NCBI GenBank assembly: GCA_052033505.1
Contig: JBPOJN010000016.1
Span: 1 to 6,128 of the forward strand
Reading direction: 5' to 3'
Origin: JBPOJN01 sp052033505
GTDB lineage: Bacteria > UBA10199 > JACPAL01 > GCA-016699445
DNA length: 6,128 nt
Shown here: positions 1-4,721 of the stretch, piece after piece
Numbering within the stretch: position 1 is the first letter of the stretch
How the letters are laid out: each line of letters starts with the position of its first letter
The notes under the pieces: model-generated
The model's database searches: none
The model's input: the letters and a program-made list of their open reading frames with translations, nothing else
What the model was told of the DNA's origin: nothing
Program-made: the position numbers and the translations under genes

Positions 1-1013
1 AGCGAGCCCGACTCGAGCCGCGCGTGTGCCTGCACCACCTCCGCAAAAGAAAAAACCCGGTCGAGCACCGGCGAAAGCTTCCCGCGGTCGATCCAAGAAA
101 TGATTTCGTAAAGACTGCCCTTCGGCCCCATCGTCGAACCCAAGATGTTCTGCTGCTTGATGAAGAGGTGGCGCAGGTCGATTTTTACGTCGTAACCCGC
201 CGTCGCCCCGCAAGTGACCAAGGTCCCGCCGAACGCCAAGCACTTCAGCGCCTTGTCCCAGACCGAACCGCCGACATGCTCAAAAATCACGTCCGCGCCG
301 CGTTTCTCCGTTATTTTTTTGACTTCCGCGGCTACGTCTTGGGTGCGGTGATTGATGACGTCCTCGGCGCCGAGCGCCCGGATCGCGTCGAATTTCTCCT
401 CCGCCCCCGCCGTCGCGATCACGCGCGCGCCGAAGAGCTTCGCGATCTGCACTCCCGCCGAACCCACGCCCGAGGCCGCCGCGATGATGAGAGCGGTCTG
501 TCCCGGCCGGATTTTCGCGCGTTCAACCAGCATCTGCCACGCCGTCAGAAACGCCAGGGGCGCGGCCGCTGCTTCTTCGAACGAAAGTTTTTTCGGTTTG
601 GGGAAAAGATTGTGCACGGGCACGAGCTTGTATTCGCACTCGAGACCGTCTTGATGCTCGCCGTAGATTTTATAGTCGCGGCAGTGATGATCGCGGCCCG
701 ACAAGCAGGATTCACAGACGCCGCAGCTCGTGGAGGGATTGATCAGGACTTCGTCGCCTTTTTTCCAACACGGCGCGCCCCCTTCTATTTCTGCGCCCAC
801 GTCTTCGATCACGCCGGAGCCTTCGCATCCGAGGATAATCGGCAACGGAATCTTCACGCCGGGCAGGCCTCTGCGCACCCACAGGTCCATGTGATTCATC
901 GCGATCGCCTTCATTTTCACCAGCGCGTGGCCCGCACGGACTTCCGGCGCTTCGATGTCGTCGATTTTCAAAACTTCCGGACCGCCGTGAGCGTGGATGC
1001 GGATGGATTTCAT
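1..1013 (-). CDS. Zinc-containing medium-chain dehydrogenase/reductase (alcohol dehydrogenase / quinone oxidoreductase type), 3' end cut off
   Basis: Reading leftward from ATG at 1013, 337 codons are open to the window edge. The product is a cytoplasmic NAD(P)-dependent oxidoreductase of the MDR superfamily. The GroES-like N-terminal half carries HAHGGPEVL (7-15) and GCEGSGVIEDVG (62-73). A structural-zinc lobe has Cys97, Cys100, Cys103 and Cys111 in the classic spacing. The Rossmann half has AAASGVGSAGVQIAK (178-192), the family's nucleotide-binding loop, and the chain ends in HARLESGS, which in relatives lies about six residues before the stop, so little is missing. The usual first catalytic-zinc cysteine (GVCHxD in alcohol dehydrogenases) is replaced by MNHMD (39-43), so a classical alcohol dehydrogenase reaction is doubtful; an enoyl or quinone reductase role is possible. 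The substrate cannot be told. The start is supported by AAGGAA five bases upstream. It is transcribed divergently from the ferredoxin gene. Confidence 0.93.
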   Translation of the reverse strand, partial: MKSIRIHAHGGPEVLKIDDIEAPEVRAGHALVKMKAIAMNHMDLWVRRGLPGVKIPLPIILGCEGSGVIEDVGAEIEGGAPCWKKGDEVLINPSTSCGVCESCLSGRDHHCRDYKIYGEHQDGLECEYKLVPVHNLFPKPKKLSFEEAAAAPLAFLTAWQMLVERAKIRPGQTALIIAAASGVGSAGVQIAKLFGARVIATAGAEEKFDAIRALGAEDVINHRTQDVAAEVKKITEKRGADVIFEHVGGSVWDKALKCLAFGGTLVTCGATAGYDVKIDLRHLFIKQQNILGSTMGPKGSLYEIISWIDRGKLSPVLDRVFSFAEVVQAHARLESGS

Positions 1014-1018
1014 AAAAT

Positions 1019-1024
1019 TTCCTT
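1019..1024 (-). promoter_or_regulatory. Ribosome binding site of the dehydrogenase gene
   Basis: On the minus strand AAGGAA lies five bases before the ATG at 1013. It fixes the start of the dehydrogenase, and the protein reads as family-like from this methionine (MKSIRIHAHGGPE). Confidence 0.7.
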
Positions 1025-1034
1025 AAGACTTGAG

Positions 1035-1064
1035 GTCATAATTGCCATCGAACCATTGACGCAA
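1035..1064 (-). promoter_or_regulatory. Candidate sigma-70-type promoter for the dehydrogenase gene
   Basis: On the minus strand TTGCGT (1064-1059) is followed after 18 bases by TATGAC (1040-1035), each four of six to consensus. Transcription would start near 1028, leaving a leader of about 15 bases that includes the ribosome binding site. It overlaps the candidate forward promoter, so the two could compete. This is a motif match only. Confidence 0.3.
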
Positions 1065-1084
1065 AACAATTCCTCTTTTAGGTT
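1056..1084 (+). promoter_or_regulatory. Candidate sigma-70-type promoter for the ferredoxin gene
   Basis: TTGACG (1056-1061) matches the -35 consensus at five of six positions. After a 17-base spacer comes TAGGTT (1079-1084), which keeps the three most conserved -10 bases (T, A and final T). Transcription would begin near 1091, giving a leader of roughly 38 bases. It would drive the ferredoxin and the CsbD-like gene. Confidence 0.4.
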
Positions 1085-1116
1085 GGCGGTGCATCGCTTC
1101 CGGATTTCGTTAATTT

Positions 1117-1122
1117 GAGGAG
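1117..1122 (+). promoter_or_regulatory. Ribosome binding site of the ferredoxin gene
   Basis: GAGGAG ends six bases before the ATG at 1129. It is the strongest Shine-Dalgarno sequence in the window and fixes the ferredoxin start. Confidence 0.8.
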
Positions 1123-1128
1123 ATTCTT

Positions 1129-1449
1129 ATGCCTTACGTGATCAATCAAGAGTGTTTGGGCGAACAATACGCGGATTGCGTCGACGTTTGCCCGGTCAAT
1201 TGCATCTATCCCGGCGATTATAAAAACGAAAAATTCATGGTCATCGATCCCGACATTTGCATCGACTGCGGGGCATGCCTGCCCGAATGTCCGGTCGAAG
1301 CCATCGTGGCCTCCGTCGACGACGCGCCCGAATGGGCGAAAATGAACGCGGAATTCTCCCCTCTCTTCAAGAATAACCCCGCGATCACGCCGCGTTCGCC
1401 GCAAGATCCGCCGAAGAAGAAGCATCCGAATCCCGATCTGAAGCCTTAA
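1129..1449 (+). CDS. Ferredoxin of the 7Fe type ([3Fe-4S] + [4Fe-4S])
   Basis: This is a 106-residue soluble electron carrier. The first 60 residues align with 7Fe ferredoxins such as Azotobacter FdI. Cys9, Cys17 and Cys54 match the [3Fe-4S] ligands; Cys21, Cys44, Cys47 and Cys50 match the [4Fe-4S] ligands. The motif CVDVCPVNC (17-25) and the second motif CIDCGACLPECPVEAI (44-59) are intact, and Cys25 matches the extra free cysteine of FdI. Glu12 stands where FdI has Cys11, consistent with a three-iron rather than four-iron first cluster. After the FdI-like core a helix-like stretch (EWAKMNAEFSPLF) follows, as in FdxA-type proteins, then a tail rich in proline and lysine. The donor and acceptor are unknown; the divergent dehydrogenase is only a neighbour. 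A strong Shine-Dalgarno site and a family-like MPYVI start support the chosen methionine. The CsbD-like gene follows after 7 bases, so they are probably cotranscribed. Confidence 0.93.
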   Translation: MPYVINQECLGEQYADCVDVCPVNCIYPGDYKNEKFMVIDPDICIDCGACLPECPVEAIVASVDDAPEWAKMNAEFSPLFKNNPAITPRSPQDPPKKKHPNPDLKP

Positions 1450-1456
1450 AACCACC

Positions 1457-1687
1457 ATGTCGACCCCGAACCGCATGCAGAAGCACTGGCCCGCGATGGC
1501 GGATTTTCTACAGAGAGAATGGCCGCTGCTGACTCAAGTCGACTTAGAAGACATCGACGGCGAATACGACCGGCTCATCCATAAAATCCGCCGTATTTAC
1601 GGGGGCGGCGCCGAAATCCAGATGGAAGGTAAGATCAAGACGAAGATCCAAAGAAAGTTGAACGAATTAGAAGACCTATCTTACTGA
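1457..1687 (+). CDS. Small CsbD-like protein
   Basis: This is a 76-residue, highly charged protein with no signal peptide or membrane segment. The pattern W-x(9)-LQREWPLLTQVDLEDIDGEYD (11-38), then LIHKIRRIYGG (40-50), follows the layout of CsbD-family stress proteins: tryptophan, EWxxLTxxDL, I-G-xxDxL, KIxxxYG. The C-terminal stretch is a lysine/glutamate-rich helix (KIKTKIQRKLNELEDL), where CsbD proteins also have a charged helix. CsbD proteins are widespread, often induced by general stress, and have no firmly established biochemical role, so none is assigned here. The similarity is by pattern; the sequence is divergent. There is no Shine-Dalgarno sequence before the ATG, which lies 7 bases after the ferredoxin stop, so translation is probably coupled. 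Met7 is an alternative start. Two in-frame-independent stops (TGA, then TAG/TAA) crowd the end. Confidence 0.75.
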   Translation: MSTPNRMQKHWPAMADFLQREWPLLTQVDLEDIDGEYDRLIHKIRRIYGGGAEIQMEGKIKTKIQRKLNELEDLSY

Positions 1688-1744
1688 TAGTTAATAGCTT
1701 TTCGGATTTATCCATTTAAAAATTATTATTTTGCAAAAATCGCC

Positions 1745-1772
1745 GAAACTAGTCTTGTCTTCGATCCGATAA
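1745..1772 (+). promoter_or_regulatory. Candidate sigma-28 (FliA)-like promoter of the 444-residue gene
   Basis: TCCGATAA (1765-1772) matches the sigma-28 -10 element GCCGATAA at seven of eight positions. GAAA (1745-1748) stands 16 bases upstream, near the place of the -35 TAAA, whose usual spacing is 15. Transcription would begin near 1780, about 20 bases before the ATG at 1800. The -35 half is weak and no convincing sigma-70 pair was found, so this is a tentative call. Confidence 0.3.
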
Positions 1773-1781
1773 GCTCTTGAC

Positions 1782-1794
1782 GGCGACTTTCGCC
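1782..1794 (+). other. Small hairpin next to the start codon
   Basis: GGCGA (1782-1786) and TCGCC (1790-1794) form a perfect five-pair stem with a three-base loop, ending five bases before the ATG at 1800. It occupies the place where a Shine-Dalgarno site would be. A short stem such as this can arise by chance. Confidence 0.25.
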
Positions 1795-1799
1795 TTCTT

Positions 1800-3134
1800 A
1801 TGGGATCGACTCTAGGCTCAGTCATGCAGGTTCCGAAAATCGCGGCCACACCCGTGGTCACGTCTACTGCGCCTATCCCCGTCGCAACGGTTCCGGTCCT
1901 GCCTGCCGTCGTCGGAGCCTCCGCCAGCGCCGCCCTTTACCTCGCCGCCTCCACGGCCCATTTTCTGGGCGGATCCGCCATTTCGCGCGATTTCAAAGAC
2001 TTAGCCGAGAAAATTTTAACTAAGACGCAGCCGAACGTTTTTGACTGGCTGGCCCATACCTTGGATCCGCTGGGCCTGGGCCTTTCGGAATATTTCAAAA
2101 AAGCCGCCCTGCAACAGCGGGACACCGGAAAACCGGCCTCTCAAAAAACGGCGAACGAAAACGCCAAAATCGTCGCTACCCAAAAGTCGGCTTCGAGCAC
2201 ACCCACGCTTCCAGCTTCGGCCCTGGAAAACGGCTCCGGCATCACACTGATGACGACGGGCACCTTGCCGGACACGGAACCTCTTTCCACCGTCGCACTC
2301 ACGAACGTATCCGTCGTCACGACCCAGCTTTCAGCCGCGGGCTCTGAAGAACGCCACTCTCTCGATGCCGTCAGAGCGCAGACTTCCGCGAACCCAAACA
2401 TCGCCTGGCCAAAAGTCGACGCGTCCCTGTCCTCCGCGAATCTCATCGTCACTCCGGCTTCCATCGGATGGGCCACGGTTGCCGGCGGACATCCGGGATT
2501 TTTCTCGCATCTTTTCAACCAGATTTCTTTCGACGGCGACGCGGAGCTGAAGGCCTTTCTCACGGGATATTCCCGCGAGACCGAACCCGTCGTGAAACTC
2601 GTTCGTCGCGCGGTCGCGGATGTGTTTTCGCACTACTGTTCTTTTTACCGCACGACGCCGGGAGCGATGGGCGCCGAGACGAGTCTGGAACTGAAGCGCA
2701 CGGAACGCGGCTTCGAAATCCGCCTCCAAGGCCGTTCGCAGAGCTCTGCTTCTGCATTTCCAAATTTACAAAACCTAAACATCGACGAAAGCGATTCCGC
2801 CTTCGATCGCTTCCCGCGCCGCTTGGAAGGATCGCTGGCCTTATTCCCTCTGGGCGCGAAATTGGAAAAACGCTCCGACACGGAAGGCGTTTTTTTGGCC
2901 TTTGTGCCGATTCCGGCCGCTTATCTCCGCTCCGAACGCATCGAAGCTCCTTACTCTTCGTCCGTTCTCGAACACAGAGGAACGACGGGCCGTGCCACGC
3001 CCCGCGTCTCGAACGACAATCATCGGGATCGTGATCAAGGCCAAGGCCGCGGACAGAATTCCCCCAACTCTCAAGACCAAAGCTCATCTCAAGACAACCT
3101 GCCCGACACGAATTCCGACGAAGCCGCCGCCTAA
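1800..3134 (+). CDS. Uncharacterised 444-residue protein, possible degenerate GHKL-type C-terminal domain
   Basis: I do not recognise this protein. Residues 11-57 are rich in Ala, Val, Pro, Ser and Thr and include a hydrophobic stretch (about 30-57) that could be a membrane anchor, although it has prolines and no charged N-region. A short ordered patch follows (DFKDLAEKIL to LSEYFKKAAL, 64-104), then a Ser/Thr/Ala-rich linker (105-220). Residues about 245-375 look folded: a helix VVKLVRRAVADVFSHY (264-279), a strand pair LELKRTERGFEIRLQ (296-310), a helix RRLEGSLALF (340-349) and a strand pair KLEKRSDTEGVFLAFVPIP (354-372). That order recalls GHKL/HATPase folds, but the catalytic Glu and Asn positions read Arg and Asp, so it would not bind ATP normally. 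The tail (400-444) is Asn, Gln, Ser and Asp rich and probably disordered. ATG 1800 follows an in-frame stop at 1770 with no other start between; Met9 (1824) is the alternative. No Shine-Dalgarno site is visible. Steady third-base GC supports a real gene. Confidence 0.8.
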   Translation: MGSTLGSVMQVPKIAATPVVTSTAPIPVATVPVLPAVVGASASAALYLAASTAHFLGGSAISRDFKDLAEKILTKTQPNVFDWLAHTLDPLGLGLSEYFKKAALQQRDTGKPASQKTANENAKIVATQKSASSTPTLPASALENGSGITLMTTGTLPDTEPLSTVALTNVSVVTTQLSAAGSEERHSLDAVRAQTSANPNIAWPKVDASLSSANLIVTPASIGWATVAGGHPGFFSHLFNQISFDGDAELKAFLTGYSRETEPVVKLVRRAVADVFSHYCSFYRTTPGAMGAETSLELKRTERGFEIRLQGRSQSSASAFPNLQNLNIDESDSAFDRFPRRLEGSLALFPLGAKLEKRSDTEGVFLAFVPIPAAYLRSERIEAPYSSSVLEHRGTTGRATPRVSNDNHRDRDQGQGRGQNSPNSQDQSSSQDNLPDTNSDEAAA

Positions 3135-3173
3135 AACTTTGACTTTCACGCGCTGGATTTTTAATTTCCCGAA

Positions 3174-3728
3174 ATGCCCACTCCTTCGAAGACCGACGGC
3201 CTCCTGCAACTCGGCGCCTCCGCCCCTGATTTTTCGCTAAAAGGCATCGACGGGAAAACGCATTCGCTAAAAAGCTTCGCCGATAAAAAAATTCTAGTCG
3301 TGATCTTCACCTGCAACCACTGTCCCTACGTCCAAGGCTGGGAAGGCCGCCTGATCGCGATCCAAAACGATTTCGCCGCAAAAGGCGTGCAACTGGTCGG
3401 CATCAATTCCAACGACGACAAAAAATACCCTGAAGACAGTTTCGACGGCATGGTCGAGCGCGCACGCGAGCAGGGTTTCAACTTCGTCTATCTCCGCGAT
3501 CCCGACCAATCCGTCGCCCGCGCTTACGACGCCGCATGCACTCCCGAAATTTTTGTTTTTGATGCGACGCGTAAGTTGAGGTACCATGGCCGCGTTGATG
3601 ATAACTTCAAAGATCCGAAGGCAGTGACGTCCCACGATCTTCGCAATGCCTTGGAAGATCTCGTGGCTGGACGTTCGGTGGGGGTACCGAAGACACATGC
3701 CATGGGTTGCTCCATCAAATGGGTATGA
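3174..3728 (+). CDS. Thioredoxin-fold / AhpC-TSA-like redox protein
   Basis: This 184-residue protein has no signal peptide, so it should act in the cytoplasm. The redoxin-type start GASAPDFSLKGIDGK (14-28) leads into strand LVVIFT and the redox motif CNHC (Cys47, Cys50) followed by PYVQGWEGR. VQLVGINSND (72-81), YPEDSFDGM (85-93), YLRDPDQSVARAY (106-118) and the cis-proline segment ACTPEIFVFD (121-130, Pro124) are intact. RYHGRVDDNFKDP and the C-terminal THAMGCSIKW (174-183, Cys179) are hallmarks of a broad bacterial subfamily usually annotated as thioredoxin family or redoxin-domain protein. Its likely role is thiol-disulphide exchange or peroxide reduction; the substrate is unknown. The full family length is present. 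Start ATG 3174 is the only one after the in-frame stop at 3162; no Shine-Dalgarno site is seen. It starts 39 bases after the 444-residue gene. From about codon 124 codon choice changes (see findings). Confidence 0.93.
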   Translation: MPTPSKTDGLLQLGASAPDFSLKGIDGKTHSLKSFADKKILVVIFTCNHCPYVQGWEGRLIAIQNDFAAKGVQLVGINSNDDKKYPEDSFDGMVERAREQGFNFVYLRDPDQSVARAYDAACTPEIFVFDATRKLRYHGRVDDNFKDPKAVTSHDLRNALEDLVAGRSVGVPKTHAMGCSIKWV

Positions 3729-3756
3729 GCGGGGCTTCAAGCCTCTCCATCCTTCT

Positions 3757-4674
3757 ATGAAATTGCCCCACGGGATTTTTTCCCGCCTGACCGTTCGCGG
3801 TCTCATGATCGTTTTCTTCGTGCTGGTCATCGGCCTCTGGGTGGGCCTGCGCGTCTACCAAAAAAACAACGCCCTGCAGCTGCGCGCTTCCGTGGATTCG
3901 ATGGTCGGCGTTTCCGACAGGGACAATCTCGAGATCGCCAAGCTTAAGAAACTCATCAAACGCCAGAGCTACGAAGACGAAATCTTCCTCGTGATCTCGC
4001 TCGCGGGCATCTTGGGGTTGACGGGACTCGTCTGGACTTTTCTAGGCGCCCCGCTCTCGCAGCTCGCGCGCGGCATGAGACTCCTGTCGAACCAGCGCTG
4101 GAAATATCCGCTGCCGATCAAGGGTTTTGGGGAAATCTCCGACCTGATCCGCTCGTTCAACCACATGGCCGAGCTCATCAATCACCAAAAAGAAACACTC
4201 ACGCGCGAGGCTGAGACCGACGAACTGACGGGGCTTCTGAATTTCCGCGCGTTCCAAGACCGCGTCCAGGCCGAAATGTCCCGGTCACGGCGGAACGGTA
4301 AGCCCCTGTCGTTGATCCTGGCCGACATCGATCATTTTAAGAAATTCAACGACACGCACGGCCACCTCGCGGGCAACGACGCGCTCAAAGACATCGCCAC
4401 GCGTCTGCGCGAAGGCTGCCGCCAATACGATTTCGTCGCACGCTTCGGCGGGGAGGAATTGGCCGTCGTGATGCCCGAGACCGGCCACGAGGACGCGATC
4501 CTCATGGCGGAAAGACTCCGCCGCCTGATTTCGCAGGGGACGTTCGGGCTCACCGTGAGTTGCGGCGTCGCAACGTTCCCGAAGGAAGCGAAGGACCTAA
4601 AACAATTGATCGCGGTCGCCGACGAACGCCTCTACGAAGCGAAATCCCAGGGCCGGAATCGCGTCTGTGCGTAA
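3757..4674 (+). CDS. Membrane-bound diguanylate cyclase (two TM, HAMP, GGDEF)
   Basis: This 305-residue inner-membrane protein makes cyclic di-GMP from two GTP. A short cytoplasmic N-terminus leads to TM1 (about 16-33), a periplasmic segment of only some 40 residues (34-74), TM2 (about 75-97) and a HAMP linker (about 97-145, with PLSQLARGM and SFNHMAELI). The GGDEF domain begins at DELTGLLNFRAF (155-166) and includes DIDHFKKFND (190-199), the GTP-binding and metal region. The signature is GGEEL (231-235), an active variant of GGDEF. RQYD (222-225) sits five residues before it, the spacing of the product-inhibition RxxD site, so feedback inhibition is expected. No EAL or HD-GYP domain is present. 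The short periplasmic part has no recognisable ligand domain. The open frame reaches back to 3646, inside the preceding gene, but ATG 3757, 28 bases after that gene's stop, starts just before TM1 and avoids the overlap. No Shine-Dalgarno site is clear. Probably cotranscribed with the redox gene upstream. Confidence 0.93.
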   Translation: MKLPHGIFSRLTVRGLMIVFFVLVIGLWVGLRVYQKNNALQLRASVDSMVGVSDRDNLEIAKLKKLIKRQSYEDEIFLVISLAGILGLTGLVWTFLGAPLSQLARGMRLLSNQRWKYPLPIKGFGEISDLIRSFNHMAELINHQKETLTREAETDELTGLLNFRAFQDRVQAEMSRSRRNGKPLSLILADIDHFKKFNDTHGHLAGNDALKDIATRLREGCRQYDFVARFGGEELAVVMPETGHEDAILMAERLRRLISQGTFGLTVSCGVATFPKEAKDLKQLIAVADERLYEAKSQGRNRVCA

Positions 4675-4721
4675 ACATTTGTTGCCCCGGACCGTGAAAT
4701 GCGTTTATTCCCGGAAATTCC

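Larger units (their letters stand above)
1688..1799. other. AT-rich intergenic region
   Basis: This 112-base gap separates the CsbD-like gene from the 444-residue gene. Between 1701 and 1740 only 7 of 40 bases are G or C, in sharp contrast to the GC-rich coding sequence on both sides. An A/T-only inverted repeat (AAAAT at 1719-1723, ATTTT at 1728-1732) lies inside. No GC-rich stem followed by a T tract is present, so no intrinsic terminator is called. The composition suits an upstream promoter element or a binding site for a nucleoid protein. Confidence 0.6.

Noticed and set aside
24..1118. Long plus-strand open frame (364 codons) opposite the dehydrogenase
   Set aside because: It is the complement of a clearly recognisable MDR gene; its product is Arg/His-rich without family features.
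1704..1732. Possible terminator after the CsbD-like gene
   Set aside because: The inverted repeats (GGAT/ATCC and AAAAT/ATTTT) are short, AT-rich and lack a GC stem followed by a T run.
3725..3728. ATGA overlap of start and stop after the thioredoxin-like gene
   Set aside because: The ATG at 3725 is not in frame with the cyclase, so it does not couple the two genes.
3646..3756. Upstream extension of the cyclase gene to ATG 3646 or 3697
   Set aside because: It would overlap the C-terminal coding part of the thioredoxin-like gene, whose family ending (MGCSIKW) is certain; the added residues resemble nothing.
4675..4721. Promoter or terminator between cyclase and topoisomerase genes
   Set aside because: Neither a -35/-10 pair nor a stable stem with a T tract could be seen in these 47 bases.
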